This document shows, one piece after another, positions 43,951 through 55,004 of a DNA stretch of 64,000 nucleotides. The notes beneath the pieces were generated by a model. It was not told where the DNA came from and made no database searches. It saw only the letters and a program-made list of their open reading frames with translations. A program made the translations under genes and the position numbers. The stretch is from Skeletonema tropicum (taxonomy: Eukaryota; Bacillariophyta; Thalassiosirophyceae; Thalassiosirales; Thalassiosiraceae). The stretch is from NCBI GenBank assembly GCA_037178625.1, contig CM074146.1, positions 558,001 through 622,000 on the forward strand, given 5' to 3'. The number at the start of each line of letters is the position of its first letter. Positions within the stretch are counted from its first letter, which is position 1.

Positions 43951-44672
43951 GTGTACCGAAAAAAAGAGACGTCTCTTTATTATTTTTAAGAGACGTCTCT
44001 TTATTTTTAAAGAGAGGTCTCTTTTTACTTAGGGTACTTGACTATGCACGTGTCCTCTCCATATACACTAGTATCTCCCACCCTTACATAGGATCTTCAG
44101 ACATCATCATCTCTATTTCTCCTCCTCCTAAGCATATTTGGAGGCCGGAATTGACCACCCTCCACCTCAACTTTATCAAGACGCTCCATGAGACTTCCGA
44201 AGTCTTGCTTGCAACATGCTACGATGGTGACTCTATATCCGTCAATGATGTATGAATATGTTGTGCAGTAATTGTAACCACTCCTCCAATCACTCTTGGT
44301 ATCAAGATGCATAGCAAGTCGATCATTATCTGTCACTCGTCTTGCTATGAATCCGACATACTCCCAGTTCAGTGTGATATTATTCCCCAGATAATCTTTG
44401 TCGAAAAGCACCGGAAGAAGCTGTCATCCTTGGTGGCAACCACCGGCAGCACAAATAATATTTATATCAAGTTCTTGATCCGCTTGCATTTTATGTGTGG
44501 GCATATGTGTGAGAAAGGGGGGAGTATTTCAGGGGAAGCCCCCTACAAAGAAAAATGGCGCCAACAGAAACGTCTCTTTAAAATTTTTTAAGAGACATTT
44601 CTTCTCAGAAACGTCTCTTAAAAAATTTCGTCTCTTAAAAATAACAAAGAGACGTCTCTTTTTTCTGTACAC
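43951..44672. mobile_element. TIR element II with GAGACGTCTC subterminal repeats
   Basis: 722 bp bounded by GTGTACCGAAAAAAAGAGAC and the near-complement ending GTACAC. AGAGACGTCTCT or close variants occur in multiple copies near both ends. Same family as element I (shared interior blocks), with the core run shifted from TAGAGACG to AAGAGACG. A further AGAGACGTCTCT at 44684-44697 outside the right end suggests it landed next to or inside another member. A 104-codon minus frame (44097-44411) in the middle is of unknown significance. Confidence 0.65.
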
Positions 44673-44705
44673 CCAAAATAAAATAGAGACGTCTCTATTT
44701 TTCTG

Positions 44706-47700
44706 GACGGCCTGCCAGAACCGGAAGAAGCCAGATGTCTGCTGGAAATCCAACCAGAGGAAATCTTTGCCAAAAGTACAGAGCAACAACAGTACTGGTT
44801 GAACGCGGCGGTGGCTAGCAGAGACAGAGAAGCGGCTGGAGATCTCACGGGAGGCCTGCTCCTGCTGGACAATGCCAATCCTGCGAAGGCTCCACCAAGG
44901 ATCGCTCCGCAGGAACAAGTTGTGACAGCAGCCACTAGCACCGGCACAACTAGTTCCAAGAAGGCTCCCCTGCAACTCGCCCCTATCTTTAAGCAGCAAC
45001 CTCGAGCGGAAGCTCAGGCCTCCTCCATCAGGCCGAGGCCAAGGCTACGGCCAGACCTACGGACGCAACGCACCGATCGTCTGGAACTGCTTCGACGAAA
45101 TACGGATGAAGAGTTGAGGACATTCTCCACGAGGGACCTCTTCAGATCGGTATCTGAGAATTTCATCCTTGATCTGGCAGGAGGAGATAAGGTTCAAAGG
45201 GAAGCATTGCTCTCACTGCGACCACCGCAATGGATCAACGATGAAATCATCAACTGCTTTCTCCGCAGGGTTCTCTTTCCAAAGGTGAACTCACAAAGGA
45301 TTTACTTCTTCAACTCCTTCTTCATGTCAGCACTCCTCCAGACTGGGATGGACGGGCAATCAATACCCATCTATAACTACAACAATGTGCGCTCCTGGGG
45401 CAATACTAGGGGGGAGCGAGCCCGGTTTGATGAATTTTCAAATAAGTTCTACACCAAATGTTATTGCATACATGAATTCATATACATCCAATATAGATAT
45501 ATCCAAAGTTTGGTGGTGTTATCTCTTTGTCTTGTGTGGATATCAGCCTCCGTATAGGTGCACTTTTGGCCATCGTGGGATTGAATTTGGAGGCGAGTCG
45601 AGTCAAATATGGCGCCATCCTGTTAGCGAAACAGTCGGAATTAGTACATATCGCCAAACACCATCTACTCTTTTAGGCCAACATGCCGACCATGGCGGAT
45701 TTGACAGTATAGACCTCCTACACAGCATTATACGTAACTCCATCAATAATAGAGACACCCATATCATCGTATATGGTATGGTTGGCCATTTTGTGCTTTT
45801 ATCAGCAGCTCCAAACTGTTTGTCTTCCGATCACATATCAAAAACAGACATTTTGAGCCGCTCGACTTCCGCCCAGATGATGAATAATCGATATCACGAC
45901 CTGTTTCAAACATTTAGGCACCAAACCAGCGGTCCCCTTCCTTTGTATAACCTTCGAGATGAATTTGGGCGACTCTTTCGGTGGGTTTGGACGAAGACAG
46001 CCGAGTTTTATTGTGTCACCGGTGCCGATCGTCTCGACCATCGACAACTCAATTTTGGTATCATATTCTACAATATCTAAATTACCTCAGCATTTACAAA
46101 CCCCAATACACCGCGATATTGTTTCAAGTATATTGTAGCAACGTTTGCGCATCGTGGTATTGCTGTGGTATTCTGGTTCTATCTAATATATACTCATGTG
46201 TGGTGAAATTTGAGCCATCAAAATTATTGATTTTTTGCGTTTTGGGCATATAGCGACCACTTTACGACTTATTCAACCCCAACTGCTGCGCAACATCAAT
46301 GATAGTAACCAATAGAAGGGTCTTGTATGGTTGAATGGGGCTTCCAGTCGTCGTATTATCCGACATTGGCATCGTATAGCCCCATGTGTTGAGTTTTGTA
46401 TCATGCTCTGTGATAGGCTTAGATTGCACATATCATATCCTGTTTTGTTACATATAGCATATAAAGTTGACCTGCTCTTGTCAGAGTATATTGGAAGGTG
46501 TTGTTTATATTTAAATGCTTTGAATGACCTCCACTTTCATAAAATGAAAAAGAGCGCAGTGATTTTGTTGTATAATTATTTGTCGTCCTACCGGTAGAAC
46601 GAGATGATTGAGCAGTTATCGTCGTTCATATCAGACACTGATCGACTGGAACATCCAACATGATCAATACCATCGATTGATGCTGTTGTTTGGGTTATGA
46701 CATGCCCTTGGCATCCATATTATGCCATCAGGAGCTTTCTGAGCTGAGCTTATGTCTCAAAATTTTGAATGGTATAATTGATTATCATGACCCCACTTTA
46801 TTAAATCCACCAAACCAAGCTATCATCAGACGCCAATTACCCATATAAGGTGTTTATTGTATGGTTGATTGATGTATGTTTATTGTTCATTCCAATACTG
46901 TGATTCTCCACCTGGATTTTGAGCCGGTTCGGCTGGTCGTGACATGGCTGGTATGTCGCCGACGAGGACGTTGCTGTCAATTGAAGTGACCACCGAGGCA
47001 CCAGAGCATCCTCCTAGGTCTATACTATCGACGGATGTGAATATTCTTGGTATGAACCGTGTTGGTTGTCCATTAACAGCGTCGTGACGATGATGCATGC
47101 GTTGAAATCGGAGTTTTGTCGACAAGATTGGCTGGTTTTGCATCAAAATCTCCACCGGGTAAACATTTCAGTCAACCAAACTCTTGGGGCGCATAGACCA
47201 TACCCCCGTCTATGCGCCCCAACACTTTCATAGCATGAAAACAAGTAATAACAGAGAATAAGCTGCAAAAGGGTCCTATTTCTTACTCCAATCTGGCGAT
47301 GGCCAATTTTGGCCATGGTCAAAAAGTTTGACAAAAAAATATTGGCGCGCTCAACTCGTGACTGCCAAAAACACAAGGGTTTGCCCCCCCCTAGCAATAC
47401 GTTGAGAAGAAAGAACGGGATCTTGGGTGTACGGTATATATACGTGCCGATTAACCGAGGTAATAGCCATTGGCTGTGCTCCTCAGAGCCGACACCGTGC
47501 TTAAGGAGATTATAAACTGTGGGATTCTCAGGGACGGAAGGAGTCTAACCAGCGTTATCTCCGGGCTATGCAGCAGTATCTAAAGGATAAGTATCGAGAA
47601 ATACATAGGGAGGCGAACACTGATTGGAACAACTCTTGGCGGCTCATCGACGACTCCTTGAATTCTCCAAGGCAGAGCAACGGATATGATTGTGGTCTCT

Positions 47701-48233
47701 TTGTCCTCGCCAACGCAACCATACTGGCACAAAACATCCCACTGTGCGAGAATTCCTACAACCAGGCTGACTTCCTCCTCAAAGAAACCAGGATGAGGGT
47801 CGCAATGTTGCTGTGGTCAAGCAGTACGAACCAACCGAGAGTTCCTTCCGCCGCAAGGCTGCCTAGCCGTGCGAATCCAACGGGCGGCAAACGCAAAAGT
47901 GGACATTTGGCAGCGGGCAAGCCTAACCCCAAGCCGGTCAAGGTAAGGCCGACCGGCTCAGGTTCATCGTGTAAGGAGCGCAATAAACGCCGGAGACGGA
48001 GAAAGGGCAAGCGGATTGTCCCAGGAGGCACCAAAACTAGAGGTAAAGTTCACGGGGACGACCCAACTCCCATGCAGCAGACCAAGTCCCTTCTCAATCA
48101 GAAAAGGAACGCTGCATCGTATCGCTGGCTGTTGGAGATTCAACACTTCACGCCACCACCCAAAGACACGCGCCTCCCAAGCGAAAGAAAAAGAAGCCGT
48201 CAACTTGAGGCCACATGCCGGCCGGTCTTCTAG
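44706..48233 (+). pseudogene. Ulp1-like protease gene, unit 1 copy: 5' truncated and transposon-interrupted
   Basis: It matches 56938-58471 nearly base for base, but starts abruptly after the TIR elements (the 5' 430 bases of the unit 2 copy are absent) and is split after codons NVRSWGNT by a 1,987-bp insertion (45407-47393). Landmarks: WINDEIINCFL in the first part, NSHWL (His) after the insertion, LWDSQG (Asp) in another frame, SNGYDCGLFVLAN (Gln/Cys region) in the 47568-48233 frame, and a basic tail KERNKRRRRRKGKR. The same internal frame breaks as in unit 2 show that the gene was already dead before duplication. Confidence 0.75.
45407..47393. mobile_element. 1,987-bp insertion, hAT-like ends, empty site known
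   Basis: Ends TAGGGGGGAGCGAGC and (complement) TAGGGGGGGGCAAAC; GCAATAC (45400-45406, 47394-47400) is duplicated. The undisturbed site GGGGCAATACGTTGAG is present at 57630-57645. TAGGG-type ends and a 7-bp (perhaps decayed 8-bp) duplication suggest hAT, but no transposase was recognised. A plus frame reading to 46080 (CTFGHRGIEFGG...IIFYNI) is the only notable ORF and has no known domain. Confidence 0.75.
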
Positions 48234-48801
48234 TGTAAGCAGATGCACTCTCAGTTGGTTTCGAACGCTCCAGCGTTTAAGAGGAGCTCCCAGCTCCTAC
48301 AGGGGCACCCATCTTGCTGTCTGGCAATCCTTTCGGCAGAAAAAAGACCGTACGTTGTACCTAAGCAGGTCCAGAATATACTCGTGTAGATTTCTAATCT
48401 GATTAAAATTGTATTTATATATTTATTGTTACATTTCTATCAGCATCGCCTGCAATTGGCTTGTATCATCCTCTAATCTTGTTGCGAAAGAAGACTCTGT
48501 TTGCTGTTGAATCTTCAATGAGTTGGACACTGCTGCCCCCCGGCAAGAGTTGAATAGTATTAGTATTAGTATGTGTATTGTTGCTTTCGTCGCTCAAATA
48601 TTATGCATCGGTACATAGTCCACTCTTGAACCTTCCCCGTCGCCACCAAGACTCCAACTAGCATAAATATATTATTCTCATGTATTGTTGGTGTTCATAG
48701 AAGATGCTGCTTATTGCGTGTGAATGCATTTTGCTATGAGATGTGCCTGAAGGCGAACTAGATACTGATACTGATGGATTCAACGAGGGAGCCAAAGATG
48801 A

Positions 48802-51231
48802 TCAATTGGGAGAGTTGGTGGGAGGAAGAGACACAATACCACTTCCACAATAGCAGCAATTCTCTGTTGCTGGCCCCATATCTCCTGCAAAGGCGTCAGC
48901 TAAAGAACACAAGTCATAGACTTTATACACTTCACACCCAGAACCATACCCATCCTTCCAGTTGGGCTTGTCAAAACATGACTTTGTTGAAGATGGTTGT
49001 GCACTTGGTTCAGACGAAGGCGCACTAGACACTGATGGATTCAACGACGGAGATGAAGATGGTCGTCCACTTGGTTCAGACGAAGGAGCACTGGACACAG
49101 ATGGATTCAACGAGGGAGCTGAAGATGGATGTGCACTTGGTTCAGATGAAGGCGCACTAGACAACGATGGATTCAATGAAGGAGTCGAAGAGGGTCGTCC
49201 ACTTGGCTCTGATGAAGGCGCACTAGATACTGATGGATTCAAAGAGGGAGCCAAAGATGGTGGAGGGCTTGATAGATTGGGAGAGTTGGCGGGAGGAAGA
49301 GACACAATACCACTTCCACAATAGCAGCAATTCTCTGTTGCTGGCCCCATATCTCCTGCAAAGGCGTCAGCTAAAGAACACAAGTCATAGACTTTATACA
49401 CTTCACACCCAGAACCATACCCATCCTTCCAGTTGGGCTTGTCGGAACATGACTTTGTCGAAGATGGTTGTGCACTTGGTTCAGATGAAGGAGCGCTAGA
49501 CACCGATGGATTCAACGACGGAGCCGAAGATGGTCGTCCACTTGGCTCTGATGAAGGCGCACTAGATACTGATGGATTCAACGAGGGAGCTGAAGATGGT
49601 TGTGCACTTGGTTCAGATGAAGGCGCACTAGACACCGATGGATTCAACGAGGGAGTCGAAACACTTCCACAATAGCAGCAATTCTCTGTTGCTGGTCCCA
49701 TATCTCCTGCATAGGTGTCAGCTGAAGAACACAAGTCATAGACTTTATACACTCCACACCCAGAACCATACCCATCCTTCCAGTTGGGCGCATCCACACA
49801 GAACTCCGGAGGAGTAGATGAAATTGATGAAACCGATGGAGAGCTTGATGAAGAACTTGTCAGAGAGGTTGAAGGTGTAGCCGAGGACTTTGTTGGGGAG
49901 ATTGTGATTGTTGGAGAGTTGATGGGAGAGAGAGAAACACCTGCACCTCCACAATAGCAGCAATTCTCTGTTGCTGGTCCCATATTTCCTGCCCAGGCTT
50001 CAGCAAAAGAACACAAGTCATAGACTATATACACTTCACACCCCCAACCATTTTTATCCTTCCAGTTGGGAGTGTCAAAACAGAACTCTGGAGGATTAGA
50101 TGAAATTGATGAATTCGATGGAGAGCTTGATGGAGAACTTGTCGGAGAGGGAGAGGTTGAAGTTGAATCATGAGTTGACCCCATTGTTGGATAGATTGTG
50201 ATATTTGAAGAGTTTGAAGGTAAAGCAGGAGTTGACCCTATTGTTGGGGAGATTGTGATTGTCGGAGAGTTGATGGGAGGAAGAGAAACACCTGCACCTC
50301 CACAATAGCAGCAATTCTCTGTTGCTGGGCCCATATCTCCTGCCCAGGCTTCAGCTGCACCACACCAGCCCGGGCCCATTTCTTCATACACATCACACCC
50401 TTCACCACCAATATCCACCCAGTTGGGCGTGTCCAAACATGTTGTCACTGACACTGACCTCAATTCGTCGAATTTCATACGACGATGATTGCTAGTACTA
50501 GTACCAGCCGGTGACAAGATGGGAGGCGGCGCAACAATCGACACTGGCAATGGACTCATAATAACTTCGGCTTCAGGCGATGCTGATGCTGCATTATCAT
50601 CATCCGATAGATGTTCCCTTTGCCTTTGCCTTTCACGAAGGTATCTTGATGCAGACGGCGGGAATGCTGGAGGAGCTAACCTCGCAGACGGCGGGAATGC
50701 TGGAGGAGCTAACCTCTGCCCCTCCGACCCACCAATTTGATGAATGTACGAGAGCGAGAAAATCAACGTGACGATGGAGCGAAATGCGATCAACTTAAGT
50801 GAAATAAAGCCACCAGCCTTTTTCTGTTTGCGAGGTTTCTTCTTCTTGCTTTTCGCCGCCAATTTTTCCTCCTTCGTTGCGGCGACCATATCTTTCAACT
50901 GCTGATCAGACGCCGCATCATCAGATAATTCAACTGCATGATGCTCCGCTGCAGCTGCCGCTCCTCTCTCGTCGAGGAAGCGAGATAGCAGTTCTTTCAT
51001 AAGATCCTCCTTCAAAGCTTCGGCCAACTGGTTATTATTTTCGAGCGTCATGACTTCCTCTTCCTGCAAAATTTCTTCGATGATTTGGATACGACGCCAC
51101 TCTTTGACGGCGGCGGGGGAAGGGAGCGTAGTGATGTCCATGATAATAATTCGAATTCGAGCGATTGAGGTAGTAAGGTAATAAGTAGACGATGATGTAT
51201 TTGATGTTGTTATTATGGGATCCATTAGCAT
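48802..51231 (-). CDS. Cys-rich PSxxPS repeat membrane/secreted protein, unit 1
   Basis: 809 residues from ATG at 51231 (a second ATG at residue 31). Residues 1-135 are charged and Ala-rich with a KKKKPRKQKK patch; residues about 142-165 (SLKLIAFRSIVTLIFSLSYI) form one membrane segment, so a type II or internal-signal topology is likely. The rest carries five copies of a domain C.D.PNW.D..G.GC.VY....C..A...AGDMGPATENCCYCG, each with eight or so cysteines, separated by Ser/Pro linkers, later ones built of PSLNPSVSSAPSSEPS. Such PSxxPS linkers are widespread in diatom surface proteins. I infer a cell-surface or wall-associated role; ligand unknown. The 3' end is abnormal: TGA follows NSPN, but the repeat motif SLAPSLNPSVS continues in frame just beyond it. 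Confidence 0.75.
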   Translation of the reverse strand: MLMDPIITTSNTSSSTYYLTTSIARIRIIIMDITTLPSPAAVKEWRRIQIIEEILQEEEVMTLENNNQLAEALKEDLMKELLSRFLDERGAAAAAEHHAVELSDDAASDQQLKDMVAATKEEKLAAKSKKKKPRKQKKAGGFISLKLIAFRSIVTLIFSLSYIHQIGGSEGQRLAPPAFPPSARLAPPAFPPSASRYLRERQRQREHLSDDDNAASASPEAEVIMSPLPVSIVAPPPILSPAGTSTSNHRRMKFDELRSVSVTTCLDTPNWVDIGGEGCDVYEEMGPGWCGAAEAWAGDMGPATENCCYCGGAGVSLPPINSPTITISPTIGSTPALPSNSSNITIYPTMGSTHDSTSTSPSPTSSPSSSPSNSSISSNPPEFCFDTPNWKDKNGWGCEVYIVYDLCSFAEAWAGNMGPATENCCYCGGAGVSLSPINSPTITISPTKSSATPSTSLTSSSSSSPSVSSISSTPPEFCVDAPNWKDGYGSGCGVYKVYDLCSSADTYAGDMGPATENCCYCGSVSTPSLNPSVSSAPSSEPSAQPSSAPSLNPSVSSAPSSEPSGRPSSAPSLNPSVSSAPSSEPSAQPSSTKSCSDKPNWKDGYGSGCEVYKVYDLCSLADAFAGDMGPATENCCYCGSGIVSLPPANSPNLSSPPPSLAPSLNPSVSSAPSSEPSGRPSSTPSLNPSLSSAPSSEPSAHPSSAPSLNPSVSSAPSSEPSGRPSSSPSLNPSVSSAPSSEPSAQPSSTKSCFDKPNWKDGYGSGCEVYKVYDLCSLADAFAGDMGPATENCCYCGSGIVSLPPTNSPN

Positions 51232-52193
51232 GTTCTGAATGCAGCATAGCCATGCAGCTTATAGCCAATTCGCAATTTGAATGGGAGTTCTCAATCTCGT
51301 GAAGACAGCTTTAGGCATACAGCATCGCCATGGCATGCAGCATAGCCAATTTGCATTTTGAATGGGAGTTCTCAACAGGGCAGTTCGCAGTTCTCAATCT
51401 CGTGAAGACAGCTGTATACATTACAAATTACATATATATATTTGATCTTGGAATGAGATTATTCGGTACTCGATTCTGTCTTTGGCGGTACTCTGTTCTT
51501 GGAATCGAAGTCGAAAATAGTCATAAGTACCAGTCTAAAACTAGTCTGTACCTTAAGTTTCAGCACATCTTCGCACTCTTCGATCTCGGTCAATTTCCAG
51601 CCGATTAAGCCGCCCATTGAAGCTGGCTGCAGCTGAGATAATGCTCATTCATGCACGTCCAATTATAACTATGATCGGTTGGGTATTGACTGAGATCGAA
51701 GCACTCAAAGAATGTTATATTGATTGATTTGGACGCTTTTAGACCCCGAATCAGTCTGTTCCTTTATCGCTAATAGTCATCTTTGTCGAATAAAAAAACG
51801 TAATAAAGCCAATAGTTAGCGATAATCGAGATCTAACTCAATCCAAAAAGTCAGCACATCTTTTCATTTTCCATTTCAAAGCCGCAACGTGTTCATTCGT
51901 CGCCTCTTTGTCCTCCCAACAGTAATACGCAGGGGTCCACGCCAATAAATCACTGCGCCCCGCCCTCTCCACTCCCTTGCCATGCCAAGAAGGCGTCCGA
52001 AACGGACAGATAGAAAATTCAGCACATCTTAAGGTACAGACTCTATCTTAAGGTACAGACTAGTTTTAGACTGGTAAGTAAGAGTAATAGAGTGGTTTTA
52101 TTTGGTTCGGAACGCTGTTTTTGTGCGCATTGCGCGCGTGTGGTGACGTCAGGTGTGACAAATTAGCGTGCGACCCGTTTGCGTTCCGAACGA

Positions 52194-52251
52194 GTTGGGC
52201 ACGCAAACGGGCCGCAAACGACCTCGTTTGCGGCCCGTTTGCGTGCCCAAC
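52194..52251. repeat. 58-bp perfect hairpin inside the TIR element
   Basis: Two exactly complementary 28-base arms (GTTGGGCACGCAAACGGGCC...) around a 2-base loop CC. The repeated word GCAAACG appears in both halves of each arm. Confidence 0.9.
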
Positions 52252-52379
52252 ATTTCACGTAGGAATTGGTACAGATTAGATTTTCGATCGAAAGCTATGG
52301 AAAGATGAGCATGGAGGATCTTTTGTAGGAGTAATCAACTAGAGGCAAACTTGTAAACTATTGTAATAACAATATCATC

Positions 52380-52712
52380 ATGTCTTCAGATCCCTCTATG
52401 GACGGCAACAGTGGCCGCCTTGCTGTAGGCAACGGTGGCGGCAGTGGCGGCAGCGGCGGCGACCATGCGTCGGCCGGTACATCCGGCAGGAACAACAGCA
52501 CCAATGGTGGTGGCGTCAACACACCTCTCCGGAACAACACAACTGCCTCTGATGGCAGAGCAAGAGCAAATTTACCCAGTCTAGCCAATGTCAAGCGGAA
52601 TCATGGCATTCAGTATCAAATTGTTACGCAAATTCTTCAAACAAAGGCGCACCTGTGGAACGACGAACAAAACGTTGTCGGGCCATGGTACCTCTTGTGT
52701 CATGTGATGTGA
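52380..52712 (+). CDS. Gly/Ser-rich ORF inside TIR element
   Basis: 110 codons from ATG: a Gly/Ser/Asn-rich first half (GNGGGSGGSGGDHASAG) and a second half LPSLANVKRNHGIQYQIVTQI.. ending WYLLCHVM. No recognised domain. It could be a captured exon fragment. Confidence 0.35.
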   Translation: MSSDPSMDGNSGRLAVGNGGGSGGSGGDHASAGTSGRNNSTNGGGVNTPLRNNTTASDGRARANLPSLANVKRNHGIQYQIVTQILQTKAHLWNDEQNVVGPWYLLCHVM

Positions 52713-52949
52713 AAATGTTGTGAGATGTGAGTGATGACAAACACCACAGCTTTCATCGCCTTTTTGTCGCCTTTTTGTCGCCTTTCCATCGCCTCCTCAT
52801 CGCCCCAGCGACCGGCCCGGATAAAACCACCAGAACGCAAAAAAGCAGAACCAATGATCCGGCACCCATGACGTCACCAAACGACAGATCAGCGTGCAGC
52901 GTTCCGAACCAAATAAAACCACTCTAATAGTCTTCTTCGAGCTATGTAC

Positions 52950-53987
52950 GACATTCTGGCGCAGAATACGACGCCTTCAACACAAGCGATGCCAAGCGCA
53001 CGGCGGACGGCGGAGGTGAAACTTCTTCGTCTTCGTTCCTCTTTGATTCAGCCTCCATAGCACACGTCACGGCCACAGCAGAAGAATCCGCCTCACAAAC
53101 ATCTCAACCAAATAATCGCCGTCGTCGATTCACTTCTGTCGGATCATCAAGATCTGCAGCGACCACCCAACTGGCTACCGATGTCGGCTCTACCATTATT
53201 TCATCTCGAGTTCCGTGTTTCTAAAGAGTGTGACATTTTTTGATCCCAAGATTTATTATCGAAGCGATCAAGAAGTAACAGGGGCAGAGGAGGAGAATGG
53301 CGACACCGATGACGATATTAATGATAGTGATGACGATATCACTGTAGAAATCAACGACATGCAGCACTGGGAAATCCAATTGCAAGATCCACCCATTACA
53401 ACTAACCAACAACAAGATGACAGTAGCGCTCCAAAAAAGAAGACGCTACGTCAAAAACTCCATCAAAGCAAACTCGGCACAGCACTCAAACTCAACAAAT
53501 CTCAATCACACTTGATCATTCAAAACTTTGAAGGTCTATTCGACTACTCAAGCATACAAAGCGGTGACTCTCTACTCTCCATCAACAAACACACCATCGA
53601 TCCAACCATCACCAATGCTACACAAGCACGGCGCTTCATGGACCATGCATCCAAAACGAAGGTATACTCAACATCATCACTGAAAATCCACATGGCGACG
53701 ATATCATACTCCACATTACAGTCATCAAACCACGTCGTGATATGGATTACACCGAATTGGGCCTAATGGTCTGGAATTGGTCATATTTGTGTGTACATCA
53801 AGTTAAGGAGGGGAGTATCTTTGAACATACGCCGATACGTGAGATGGATCAGATTGCTGCGATTAATGATATTGATTGTAGTAAGATGAGAGAGGGGGGG
53901 TTTGCGCAGTGTGTGGCGGAGTTGCCGGTGGAGTTGACGATTAGTTTGGTGAGGAGGAAGCATCGATATAGTGGATCGTTCAAGTAG
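52950..53987 (+). pseudogene. PDZ-like protein pseudogene, unit 1
   Basis: Aligns with 36840-37863. The start codon region is replaced (no MSDSDS), there is a 2-base insertion (CCGTGTTTC for CCGTTTC at about 53215) that shifts frame, and a single-base deletion (GACCATGC for GACCAATGC, about 53643) splits the PDZ region into two frames (53215-53766 and 53742-53987). The 2-base insertion is shared with the 62-kb copy; the deletion is private. Confidence 0.85.
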
Positions 53988-55004
53988 TATGTAGTGAGAG
54001 TGAGGATTTGTGTCTGTGATGCATTAGATTGATTGTTGGTGATTGATTATGTGTGGCTACTCTCGGCTGATTCTCAACTGGAGGCAGAATAAGATTGTTA
54101 GAGGAATTTGAGCTTGTCGAGCGTGTCTTGGTCGTAGAATGTGTTGTTAGGTGAATCCTTTAGGAGTAAATCGATCAAAATGATATTGAATTACATCGTC
54201 ACTATTGCACTGCAACCTGCTGGTTCCAGAACCTGCTGGTTCCAGTGAGCTTTCGGCGTTGACGGGAGCACTCTAGACGTTGCACATCGGCATCGGTCAC
54301 AGCAGACTCTTTTGCTCCGTTCCGACGTTCCAGGGTCAAATTCGCCTGAAAACTATAACAAAAACTACCACTCATGCAATCTCTAATTTCACATATAATA
54401 TTTATCCTAATAAATCTCTGCTTCATTACAGCTCTGCTTCTTTGACGCCCTCACATTCAATGACTTTTTAAGAATCGGATGCATCTGCATCGGCATCGGC
54501 ATCTGCATTTGCAACTGCGGCTACTTCTCCTCTTGTCTCCTCCAACTCCAATTCATTCTGCATCACAGGGTATTCTAATCTCCTCTCTCCTCTCCCGATG
54601 ACTTGTTCCCTCATCTCAAACACAGTCTCATCTTTCTCGAGTCGATTCAAGTCTTCTACTTCATCCGCTGAACCATCCCTTTGCTGAATCCCTCTCCGAA
54701 CTATCATCTTCCAATTGAGCTGTTTGCGTAGTCAAGCTTTCACTGGGCGGGCTGTGACTTCGAGGGATTGATTGCACCAGAGAATCTTGTATTTGTTGCA
54801 CTATCCCGCAGAGCATTGCAATATCGATAATATCGTCGTTTTGCCTTGCCACCTGATCCATCTGAGGCGATCTGTAGTGTTAGCCTATCCAGCAGATTAG
54901 TTCTCTTCGAATATTGGTGCTATGATAAAGGTGAGCACAGTTCTGAAATCCTCTCAGTGAGCTGAGTTCAAATCCGCTCTGCACCAGAGGTAGTTTTGGC
55001 ATCA

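Larger units (their letters stand above)
52090..52924. mobile_element. 835-bp TIR element, empty site known in unit 2
   Basis: 28-bp perfect arms starting GAGTGGTTTTATTTGGTTCG and ending with the complement at 52924; TAATA duplicated (52085-52089, 52925-52929). The undisturbed site AGAGTAATAGTCTTCTTCG is at about 62323. No transposase was seen. Confidence 0.85.

Noticed and set aside
48962..49675. Plus-strand frames rich in LGSDEGALDTDGFNEG
   Set aside because: Antisense shadow of the PSxxPS linkers of the minus-strand Cys-rich gene; the same applies to 59199-59912.
54960..54990. A functional tRNA gene in the 54.9- or 55.66-kb arm
   Set aside because: Only a T-arm/acceptor-like 3' part is visible; no matching 5' acceptor strand, D-arm or anticodon arm could be folded.
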